A stretch of DNA of 8,676 nt from the NCBI GenBank assembly GCA_030604325.1, contig JAUVWC010000034.1:1-8676 (forward strand), in the 5' to 3' direction. The number at the start of each line of letters is the position of its first letter. Position 1 is the first letter of the stretch. The notes beneath the pieces are model-generated. The model saw nothing but the letters and a program-made list of their open reading frames with translations. It did not search any database and was not told the DNA's origin. Both the position numbers and the translations under genes were made by a program. Source of the DNA: Candidatus Zixiibacteriota bacterium. GTDB lineage: Bacteria > Blakebacterota > Blakebacteria > Blakebacterales > Blakebacteraceae. Shown piece by piece: positions 1 to 5,391 of this stretch.

Positions 1-654
1 GTGAACATTGCCCTGGTCAACGAGCTGAAGATGCTTGCTGACAGGATGGGGCTTGATATCTGGGAGGTCATCGAGGCCGCCGCAACCAAGCCGTTCGGGT
101 TCCAGGCCTTCTACCCCGGTCCCGGGCTGGGAGGGCATTGCCTGCCGATCGATCCTTTCTACCTTCACTGGCGGGGCAAGACCAGGTACGATTTCGAAAC
201 ACAATTCGTTCAGCTGGCCGGTAAGATCAATACGGGGATGCCAGGCTATGTTGTGGAGCGTACACGGCTGGCGTTGGAGCGGAGGGATTGTTCACTGGCG
301 GGTGCGCGGGTGTTGTTGATAGGTATGGCCTACAAGCCGGACATAAGTGACGTGCGCGAGTCACCCGGTCTGAAGCTGATGGCGCTGTTCGAAGGGGAGG
401 AGGGAGCCCGAGTCAATTTTCACGATCCCTTCGTCCCGGTTCTGCCGGCAACCCGTGCACATCCATCCTTCACTGGCCGCAGCTCGGTGGACCTCGACCC
501 CCAGACAGTGCGGGCTCACGATGCGGTAGTAATCGTTACCGATCACAGCAACATTGATTATGAATCATTGGCCGCCCACTCTTCGCTGATAGTAGACACG
601 CGGAACGCAATGCGGGATGTTGCGGGAGGGAAGGCAGAGATTGTAAAGGCGTGA
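1..654 (+). CDS. UDP-N-acetyl-hexosamine 6-dehydrogenase (WbpA/WecC-type), C-terminal part, 5' end cut by window
   Basis: This enzyme family oxidises the C6 hydroxyl of a UDP-sugar to a carboxylate in two NAD-dependent steps, making uronic-acid sugars for O-antigen, capsule or exopolysaccharide in the cytoplasm. The visible 217 residues are about half of the usual 420-440. They begin in the central domain (NIALVNELK helix with the conserved Asn and Lys). The catalytic-cysteine motif GLGGHCLPIDP follows, with Cys at visible residue 47. The C-terminal UDP-binding domain starts near residue 103 (VLLIGMAYKPDISDVRESPG) and ends with VIVTDHS and VDTRNAM. The first codon is GTG, but in this family that Val lies inside the protein, so the true start is upstream of the window. 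The FGFQAFYPGPG stretch resembles UDP-GlcNAc or UDP-ManNAc dehydrogenases more than UDP-glucose dehydrogenase; the exact substrate is inferred. The stop is 2 bases from the stop of the opposing gene. Confidence 0.93.
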   Translation: MNIALVNELKMLADRMGLDIWEVIEAAATKPFGFQAFYPGPGLGGHCLPIDPFYLHWRGKTRYDFETQFVQLAGKINTGMPGYVVERTRLALERRDCSLAGARVLLIGMAYKPDISDVRESPGLKLMALFEGEEGARVNFHDPFVPVLPATRAHPSFTGRSSVDLDPQTVRAHDAVVIVTDHSNIDYESLAAHSSLIVDTRNAMRDVAGGKAEIVKA

Positions 655-656
655 GA

Positions 657-2003
657 TCAGAATTTGGTACCCAGCCCGAATATAAAGCGGCGGTGGCCGC
701 GCTCGGGCCAGGCCAATTCAACCCGCAATGTACCAAAGAGAGCATTGTGAAAGTAACAGCCAGCACCCCACGAGACCAGGGTGGGGGTGCGATCGTCTCT
801 CGGTTCGGGTTGTGAGCTACGGCGCACGCCGCCGCCGGCACCCCCATCCGTGAATAGTGACAAGGAAATCCCCATGATCTGATCTCCCAGTATACCCATG
901 GGCACAATCTGCATGGGGATGACGTACCACTGCAGTTCACCGGTGATCTCCCAGCGGCGGTCCACCAGATATTCGCCCAGCGGGTAGCCGCGGATACTGT
1001 TGGGACCGCCGACTGTAAGCAGCCGCCAGAAGGGAATATCTCCCCACTCGGTGTCCAGAGTGAACAGGCTGGCCAGCACCAAATCGCCCACTATGAGCTG
1101 GCGCCTGATCGCACGGGCCCGCACTGCGCCGCCCGTAAAATCCCCCCCCAGTGGACCCCCATACTTCTCCAGCCGGATGACGGTGCTCAGTCCAAGTCTC
1201 GGGTGCCCCCATGGATCTGTGGTATCGTGACCCAGGGAAAGCCGTAACAGGTGCATGCGGTGGCGGAAGGGTGTCTCCGGTGCGGGAGCATACCATGAGG
1301 GTGTTTTACCCTCTACCGCTCGGTAGAGCAATCCGATCTTGCCGCGTCCGGTTCGGCCGAACCACCGACCCAGCTCAAGGCTAAGCCTCTCTCCTGATTC
1401 CTTGGAATCGTAGAGACGGTTAAGGATACGGACTGCTGTCCCTCTGATGGCGAAAGATTCATGGTGGGGTCCGTTCCACGGGTTATGTATGACGGCCCCA
1501 AGATGGCCGGCGCCGCCGGCCATGCCTGAGATGTAGAACCGGTGGCCACGGCGGGCCAGGTTCAGGTGGCCTCCGAACGCACCGTATGACCAGCCCTCTT
1601 CGGGGGACCAGTCCATTTGAGGGGCGGCGAACAGGGCGAACCGCTCCTCGAGGTTGACGTGTACCTCCACGGCGCGAGGTTTGTAACCCGCCGGGACGCC
1701 GACGGCCACGATACGTACGGACCAGAACAACATGAGACCGGTGATAGCCCGCTCGTCACGACGCGCTGTCTCATGGCTAAAGGGTGCGCCGACGGTGAGT
1801 TCGAGCCGCCGACGTACCACATCCTCTTCCAGGTTCTCCAGCCCGTGGATCGTAATACTCTGAATGGGAAGGCCCTCGAGGCGAGGACTCTGTTGGTAGG
1901 GGGGTGACTGCGCTATCGACCGGTCGGGGATGAGGAGTAGCAAGAGAGCGGCCACCATCGGGAGCAGGCCCGTGGCGGAGCGTTTCGCAGCAGTGGCTAT
2001 CAT
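657..2003 (-). CDS. Omp85/BamA-superfamily outer-membrane protein with a single POTRA domain
   Basis: The 448-residue product has a signal peptide (Lys7-Arg8, hydrophobic core at about residues 12-26, likely cleavage after the SIAQ region near 32). One POTRA-like domain follows at about 46-120 (PIQSITIHGLENLEEDVVRR to VEVHVNLEER). The remaining ~325 residues form a beta-barrel. The Omp85 signature loop VGGPNSIRGY is at 331-340, and the chain ends in Phe, as expected for a barrel recognised by the Bam machinery. Omp85 proteins insert or translocate proteins or lipids at the outer membrane. BamA has five POTRA domains and about 800 residues and TamA has three, so this is a smaller paralogue (FhaC, PlpD-barrel or 'surface antigen D15' type) with unknown cargo. 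The start is chosen because it gives a clean signal peptide; no Shine-Dalgarno site is visible before it. In-frame ATGs at 2102 and 1958 are alternatives. It is divergent from etfB. Confidence 0.85.
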   Translation of the reverse strand: MIATAAKRSATGLLPMVAALLLLLIPDRSIAQSPPYQQSPRLEGLPIQSITIHGLENLEEDVVRRRLELTVGAPFSHETARRDERAITGLMLFWSVRIVAVGVPAGYKPRAVEVHVNLEERFALFAAPQMDWSPEEGWSYGAFGGHLNLARRGHRFYISGMAGGAGHLGAVIHNPWNGPHHESFAIRGTAVRILNRLYDSKESGERLSLELGRWFGRTGRGKIGLLYRAVEGKTPSWYAPAPETPFRHRMHLLRLSLGHDTTDPWGHPRLGLSTVIRLEKYGGPLGGDFTGGAVRARAIRRQLIVGDLVLASLFTLDTEWGDIPFWRLLTVGGPNSIRGYPLGEYLVDRRWEITGELQWYVIPMQIVPMGILGDQIMGISLSLFTDGGAGGGVRRSSQPEPRDDRTPTLVSWGAGCYFHNALFGTLRVELAWPERGHRRFIFGLGTKF

Positions 2004-2151
2004 CGCCCGTGAAGATACTTCGACCCCAGCGGCTGCGCCAGCAGGGGAAACCGGGTGGAGAATCGGCTTGTTCGGCAGTGAGGCGGAACGTACCGTTAAC
2101 ATCGTTCTTGGCGGCCCACGCGGGCGGCGACACACTCTCCAAGGAGCGGTT
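2004..2151. promoter_or_regulatory. Divergent intergenic region between the Omp85 gene and etfB
   Basis: These 148 bases separate two genes transcribed away from each other, so promoters for both probably lie here. I see no strong -35/-10 pair. The best candidate for etfB is TTGTTC at 2068-2073 followed 17 bases later by TACCGT, which is weak. No clear operator palindrome stands out. The Omp85 frame stays open through this region, so part of it could be coding if an upstream start is used, but the translated extension is not signal-peptide-like. Confidence 0.4.
2141..2146 (+). promoter_or_regulatory. Shine-Dalgarno site of etfB
   Basis: AAGGAG lies 5 bases before the ATG at 2152. It decides the start: the same frame is open further upstream to an ATG at 1930, but the ETF beta family begins with the MNLVVCVSQVPD segment encoded from 2152. 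Confidence 0.88.
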
Positions 2152-2901
2152 ATGAATCTGGTGGTATGCGTCTCCCAGGTCCCCGATACCGCAGCGAGGG
2201 TCAAGATAGGTCCCGACGCACGGCACATCGACGAGCAGGATGTCACCTACGTCGTCAACCCTTACGACGAGTATGCCGTCGAAGCGGCGCTGCAGCTGAA
2301 AGAAGCAGGTGAAGGGACGGTCACCGTCGTGGGGATTGGTCCCCAGCGGGTCTCACAGGCACTGCGCAGCTGTCTGGCGCTGGGTTGCGATGAGGCAGTC
2401 CACCTCAAGACCACAGGACCGGTAGACGACCCTCTTCAGCAGGCTCGTATCTACGCCGACGCGCTCAAGGAACGCCCCTACGACCTGATCCTCATGGGCA
2501 AGCAATCGGTAGATGACGACACTCAGTCGCAGGGACCGATGCTGGCCACCCTGCTGGCCGTACCATGTCTTTCCGAAGTGGTGAGCATCGAGGTAGGAGA
2601 GAGGGAAGTGACGGTAACCCGGGAGGTGGAGGGTGGTAAGCAGACCGTGATGGCGGATCTGCCTGCCGTGATCACCGCACAGAAGGGGTTGAACGAGCCG
2701 CGGTACGCTTCCTTGAAGGGAATCATGGCCTCCAAGAAGAAAGAGATGACCGTCATTGAGGTCGATCCAGCAGGGGCGGCTCTGGAGGTTGTAGAGCTGA
2801 GCCTGCCACCACCCCGCCCGGAGGGGAGGATAGTAGGAGAGGGACCAGAGGCGGTTCCCGAGCTGGTCAGGTTGTTGAGAGAGGAAGCGAAAATTCTGTG
2901 A
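2152..2901 (+). CDS. etfB: Electron-transfer flavoprotein, beta subunit
   Basis: EtfB pairs with EtfA to form a soluble flavoprotein that takes electrons from dehydrogenases such as acyl-CoA dehydrogenases and passes them to ETF-quinone oxidoreductase. The product is 249 residues, the normal family length. It shows the N-terminal VCVSQVPDT strand, the VNPYDEYAVEAALQLKE segment (35-51), the nucleotide-binding GKQSVDDDTQSQGPMLA (116-132), where canonical ETFs bind AMP, and the family signature around KGLNEPRYASLKGIMASKKK (178-197). Next to etfA in the usual order, 49 bases apart and in the same orientation, it is almost certainly co-transcribed. Sequence alone does not settle whether this pair is canonical or electron-bifurcating; no partner dehydrogenase or oxidoreductase gene is present here. 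Confidence 0.96.
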   Translation: MNLVVCVSQVPDTAARVKIGPDARHIDEQDVTYVVNPYDEYAVEAALQLKEAGEGTVTVVGIGPQRVSQALRSCLALGCDEAVHLKTTGPVDDPLQQARIYADALKERPYDLILMGKQSVDDDTQSQGPMLATLLAVPCLSEVVSIEVGEREVTVTREVEGGKQTVMADLPAVITAQKGLNEPRYASLKGIMASKKKEMTVIEVDPAGAALEVVELSLPPPRPEGRIVGEGPEAVPELVRLLREEAKIL

Positions 2902-2934
2902 AAAGCCGCGACGGGCGGTAGGCAACAGTTCATC

Positions 2935-2941
2935 AAAGGAG
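2935..2941 (+). promoter_or_regulatory. Shine-Dalgarno site of etfA
   Basis: AAAGGAG stands 9 bases before the etfA ATG at 2951, in the 49-base gap after etfB. Each gene of the pair therefore has its own ribosome binding site and the two are not translationally coupled by overlap. Confidence 0.85.
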
Positions 2942-2950
2942 CACGCCACT

Positions 2951-3931
2951 ATGCCGAGTGGGGTTCTGATCATCGCCGAGACGCGGGATGGCGCGCTGCG
3001 CGGCGTCACCGCTGAAGTCGCAAGTACCGGCAGACAGCTGGCCGACGAACTGGAAACAACCTGTTCCGCACTGCTGGTGGGTGGGGGGGTGTCCGGGCAT
3101 GCCGCCGGTCTCGGCGCCTATGGTATGGACACCGTCTATGTGGCCGATCATGAGGCGCTCAAGGCATACTCCGGCACCGCCTGGCTGAAAGCTGTATTAA
3201 ATGCGGTTGAAATATGTGAGCCCGCCTTCATACTCCTCTCGGCTACCAGCACCGGCTCCGACCTTGCGCCGAGCATCGCCGCAGCTCTGGGTGCCGGCTT
3301 TGCCGCTGCCTGCACCGAGATAAAACTGGAAGATGGTCAGCTGCTGGCGACGCGTCCTACCTATGCCGGAAAGATCGTGCAGCAGGTGCGGCTGACCACG
3401 CCTGTCGGCGTTGTGAGCCTGCGCCCGAAGAACTTCGAGGTTGATGAGGGACGCGGGTCCTCGCCGGCAGTGGAGACGATCGACGTCTCTTGGGCCGGTG
3501 AGGAGATGGGTGTAAGCGCCCAACCGGTGGTAGCGGCCGCCGGGGCAAAGATCGACCTTGCCGAAGCCGACCGGATAGTATCGGGTGGGCGGGGGATGGG
3601 TGGGCCCGACAACTGGGGGATACTGGAGGAGGCTGCAGAACTGTTGGATGCGGCCCTCGGCGCCTCCCGGGCGGCGGTAGACGCGGGGTGGCGCCCCCAC
3701 AGTGAGCAGGTTGGTCAGACCGGCAGGACCGTCACCCCGGGCCTCTATGTAGCGTGTGGAATATCGGGAGCCATGCAACACCTGGCGGGAATGAGCCGCT
3801 CCAAGGTGATCGTGGCCATAAACAGGGACAGAGAGGCACCTATCTTCGGGGTGGCCGACTACGGCATAGTGGGCAATGTGAACGAGGTGCTGCCGAGCCT
3901 GGTGGAGGAGCTGAAAGCGCTCGGGGAGTGA
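2951..3931 (+). CDS. etfA: Electron-transfer flavoprotein, alpha subunit
   Basis: EtfA carries the redox-active FAD of the ETF heterodimer. The 326-residue product has the usual length and two parts: an N-terminal Rossmann-like domain (about 1-190) and a C-terminal FAD domain (about 200-326). Visible FAD-domain motifs are the [10 protein letters not shown] loop (209-218), [10 protein letters not shown] (238-247), [20 protein letters not shown] (253-272) and [20 protein letters not shown] (289-308). These are the most conserved pieces of the family and all are intact, so the protein should be functional. It follows etfB as the second gene of a two-gene operon. No convincing intrinsic terminator follows; a T-run at 3981-3986 has only a weak, bulged dyad around it. 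The segment encoding residues 43-50 is very G-rich, with a run of seven G at 3083-3089. Confidence 0.96.
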   Translation: MPSGVLIIAETRDGALRGVTAEVASTGRQLADELETTCSALLVGGGVSGHAAGLGAYGMDTVYVADHEALKAYSGTAWLKAVLNAVEICEPAFILLSATSTGSDLAPSIAAALGAGFAAACTEIKLEDGQLLATRPTYAGKIVQQVRLTTPVGVVSLRPKNFEVDEGRGSSPAVETIDVSWAGEEMGVSAQPVVAAAGAKIDLAEADRIVSGGRGMGGPDNWGILEEAAELLDAALGASRAAVDAGWRPHSEQVGQTGRTVTPGLYVACGISGAMQHLAGMSRSKVIVAINRDREAPIFGVADYGIVGNVNEVLPSLVEELKALGE

Positions 3932-4007
3932 ACAGCAGAATATCAGGCCGTCGGCTAGTTTAGTTTCTGTCCGGAATCTGTTTTTTAGATCGCGAATCCG
4001 TAGTCCA

Positions 4008-4041
4008 GGATCGCGAAACCGCACTAGCGGTTGAGCAATCC
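4008..4041. repeat. Hairpin repeat element, copy A (REP-like)
   Basis: The 34 bases fold with exact symmetry. GGATCGC pairs with GCAATCC through one C-A mismatch. A GA step faces a GA step, as in tandem sheared G-A pairs. Then AACCGC pairs perfectly with GCGGTT around an ACTA loop. Copy B, 92 bases downstream, has the same plan with a different but still paired inner stem. An orphan left-arm fragment (GATCGCGAATCC) lies at 3988-3999. Confidence 0.6.
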
Positions 4042-4060
4042 AGCGTGAGCTGGTGAGCAA
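4040..4060. repeat. Partial hairpin element between copies A and B
   Basis: CCAGC pairs with GCTGG around GTGA, which as RNA would be a GNRA tetraloop. AGCTGGTGAGCAA at 4048-4060 is identical to the right half of copy B (4119-4131). The outer left arm of the element is missing and the first two bases are shared with copy A, so this looks like a degenerate or fused third copy. Confidence 0.45.
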
Positions 4061-4099
4061 ACGGCTCTTTTGCGCAATTTCGGCGTCAATCCGTTCTTT

Positions 4100-4134
4100 G
4101 GATCGCGAACCAAGCGATAGCTGGTGAGCAATCC
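4100..4134. repeat. Hairpin repeat element, copy B (REP-like)
   Basis: The 35 bases have the same outer arms as copy A (GGATCGC and GCAATCC) and the same GA/GA step. The inner stem is ACC(A)AGC paired with GCTGGT around a GATA loop, with one bulged A at 4112. Relative to copy A, one C-G pair has become A-T and one A-T pair has become C-G. Pairing is kept although the sequence changed. Confidence 0.6.
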
Positions 4135-4186
4135 GTTGATTTCCTTGACCTTGCGCAAAATTGCTCGTTTCCAAACTAGAAACTTC

Positions 4187-4265
4187 ACTAGTACCCATCC
4201 AGAGGTTGCTCGCCGGCAACAGCCGGACTCGCGGTCCATAGAACTAACTCCGGATGGGTACTAGT
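4187..4265. repeat. 79-base segment bounded by perfect 14-base inverted repeats
   Basis: ACTAGTACCCATCC at 4187-4200 is the exact reverse complement of 4252-4265. Both ends carry the palindrome ACTAGT. Inside are two small stems: GTTGC/GCAAC (4205-4209 with 4216-4220) and GGAC/GTCC (4225-4228 with 4234-4237). The whole could fold as a long stem with a three-way junction, or be a remnant of a very small non-autonomous transposon with terminal repeats. The right arm contains the stop codon of the M50 protease gene. There is no flanking T-run as expected for a terminator. Confidence 0.6.
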
Positions 4266-5112
4266 TCAGGACCTGGAACGGCAGAGGGATAAAGCAGAGT
4301 ACGAAGATCGCCAGGCACAGCCAGCCGATGAAGCGGCGCCGCGGGTCGAGTGGCTCCTCATCCGGAATGGCGGGATGGCGCAGGATCTTCCCCTTCCATA
4401 GAGTGCTCAGGGGTACTTTTACTCTGTAGAGTATCCTGACGGCTATCACAACTATCGGGAAGACCACTACTAGGAATCCAAGCAGTATCCACCACCACGG
4501 CGATACCACCAGCCCCAGCACAACCAGTCCTGCCAGAGCGATCGGCCCGACCCACCACTGACGGTGGCCCACGAGGGCGTAGGCGACATGCCCCCCGTCG
4601 AGCTGGCCGATCGGGAGCAGATTGAGCATAGTGACGAACAGCCCGACCCAGCCGGCCAGCCCCACTGGATGAATCCACACGGCAAATCCTTCGGGGATCG
4701 GACCGATGATCAGGTACTGTAGCGCCAGTATCAACAGGCTGTCACCGAACACCAGCACGATTTTATCGGTGACCATGGGGCTGATGGTAGAGAAGTAGAA
4801 GCCGAAGGCGAGGGCGATCACGCTAGGTATGAATCCCGCCAGCGGTCCGGCGGCACCGATATCGAGGAGCATCCGACGGTTGTGGAGGGGGGAGCGGATA
4901 GAGATGAAGGCCCCCATTGTTCCAATCAGATTCGGGAAGGGTATGAAGTAGGGAGGTGAGACTTCGACACGGTGCCTGCGGGCCAGCAGGTAGTGGCCGA
5001 ACTCGTGACAGAGAAGTATTGTCATGAGAGGTATTGCGAAAATCCAACCATGCAGAAGATTTAATGGCGCGTCGAGTGATGGGCGGATCATCTGGGCCCC
5101 GACAAAGAACAT
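4261..5112 (-). CDS. Site-2 protease family (M50) intramembrane zinc metalloprotease; N-terminus probably extends to about 5268
   Basis: M50 proteases cut substrates inside the membrane with a zinc ion. Counting from the ATG at 5112, the 283 residues contain the zinc motif HEFGH (36-40, catalytic Glu37) in a hydrophobic helix. The second active-site motif NLLPIGQLDGGH (164-175) has the third zinc ligand Asp172. PYFIPFPNLIGTMGAFI (54-70) and DIGAAGPLAG (84-93) are typical of the short prokaryotic branch that lacks PDZ domains. Five or more further hydrophobic segments run to the C-terminus. All catalytic residues are intact. The ATG at 5112 falls inside what looks like the first membrane helix, and the frame continues upstream with coding character, so the annotated start is a minimum. 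Substrate is unknown. The gene is tail to tail with etfA across a structured spacer; its TAG stop sits inside an inverted repeat. Confidence 0.92.
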   Translation of the reverse strand: MFFVGAQMIRPSLDAPLNLLHGWIFAIPLMTILLCHEFGHYLLARRHRVEVSPPYFIPFPNLIGTMGAFISIRSPLHNRRMLLDIGAAGPLAGFIPSVIALAFGFYFSTISPMVTDKIVLVFGDSLLILALQYLIIGPIPEGFAVWIHPVGLAGWVGLFVTMLNLLPIGQLDGGHVAYALVGHRQWWVGPIALAGLVVLGLVVSPWWWILLGFLVVVFPIVVIAVRILYRVKVPLSTLWKGKILRHPAIPDEEPLDPRRRFIGWLCLAIFVLCFIPLPFQVLN

Positions 5113-5268
5113 GGAAAAGAGAGTCAGGGCGAACAGGAAGATCGCCCGCCGCCAACTGCGGCGGTTGAGGGCGGTCCTCTCCTCCTCGGTAAGCTCCCCC
5201 CAGAAGCGACGCGGGGAGGGCGGGGAAGGGCGAAGGCCGGCTTCGGTTCGTGTATCTTGCGGGTCCAG
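5113..5268 (-). other. Probable N-terminal coding extension of the M50 protease, with CTG start candidate
   Basis: In frame with the M50 gene, these 52 codons have no stop. They read as a polar leader (FWGELTEEERTALNRRSW) followed by RRAIFLFALTLF, which joins FSMFFVGAQM to complete a first membrane helix with positive residues before it. Members of this protease branch as I recall them have such a helix about 30-40 residues before HEFGH. Between the in-frame TGA at 5281-5283 and the ATG at 5112 there is no ATG, GTG or TTG. The best start is CTG at 5266-5268, six bases after AGGAG. That would give a 335-residue protein. Confidence 0.6.
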
Positions 5269-5271
5269 GAT

Positions 5272-5280
5272 CCTCTCCTC
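5272..5280 (-). promoter_or_regulatory. Shine-Dalgarno-like GAGGAGAGG before the putative CTG start of the M50 gene
   Basis: On the minus strand this purine run directly follows the TGA at 5281-5283 and precedes ATC-CTG. From AGGAG to the CTG at 5268 there are 6 bases, an ideal distance. No ATG, GTG or TTG exists in any minus-strand frame between about 5290 and 5180, so if this is a working site it must serve a rarer start codon. Confidence 0.5.
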
Positions 5281-5391
5281 TCAGAGTGATGACGTATATA
5301 ACCGGGGGGAAATGAGTGGAGCCGGGGCCGGTGCGGTCAAGCCGGAAAGGCCCACCTTGACAGACCGGGAAGGGGGTTTCTAGTTAGTATC
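5281..5391. promoter_or_regulatory. Divergent promoter region between the M50 protease and the M28-like lipoprotein gene
   Basis: The two genes point away from each other. On the plus strand a consensus -35 box TTGACA lies at 5357-5362. No good -10 sits at the ideal spacing: TAGTTA (5381-5386, 18-base spacer) and TAGTAT (5385-5390, 22-base spacer) are both imperfect. A promoter here would give the plus-strand gene almost no 5' leader, which fits the lack of a well-placed Shine-Dalgarno site before its ATG. On the minus strand TTATAT at 5296-5301 could be the -10 for the M50 gene, without a recognisable -35. Confidence 0.4.

Larger units (their letters stand above)
3932..4260. other. 329-base intergenic region rich in hairpins and short repeats
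   Basis: No protein-coding gene is credible here; the open frame covering it on the minus strand is a shadow of etfA. The segment is visibly less GC-rich than its neighbours. GATCGCGAA occurs three times (3988, 4009, 4101), AGCTGGTGAGCAA twice (4048, 4119), CAATCCGTT twice (4087, 4129) and the palindrome TTGCGCAA twice (4070, 4151). The tetranucleotide CTAG occurs at least five times between about 3950 and 4265. The repeats make up the hairpin elements and the inverted-repeat segment listed separately. No tRNA cloverleaf was found. Confidence 0.75.

Noticed and set aside
1..3. GTG at position 1 as a true start codon
   Set aside because: In nucleotide-sugar dehydrogenases this Val is in the middle of the protein; the N-terminal NAD domain lies before it, outside the window.
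1930..2151. Longer EtfB starting at the ATG at 1930
   Set aside because: The extra residues overlap the Omp85 signal-peptide region and match nothing in ETF beta, whereas the ATG at 2152 has AAGGAG and the family N-terminus.
2004..2246. N-terminal extension of the Omp85 protein up to 2246
   Set aside because: The frame is open, but the extension overlaps etfB, lacks protein-like character and would bury the signal peptide.
3970..4000. Intrinsic terminator for etfA at the T-run 3981-3986
   Set aside because: The T-run lies in the loop of a weak, bulged dyad instead of after a GC-rich stem, so it does not have terminator form.
3197..4219. 340-codon minus-strand open frame opposite etfA and the spacer
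   Set aside because: It overlaps intact, strongly conserved EtfA coding on the other strand and has no family motifs.
3932..4260. CRISPR array or tRNA in the repeat-rich spacer
   Set aside because: Repeats are irregularly spaced and of different lengths, with no constant repeat-spacer unit, and no cloverleaf or CCA end is seen.
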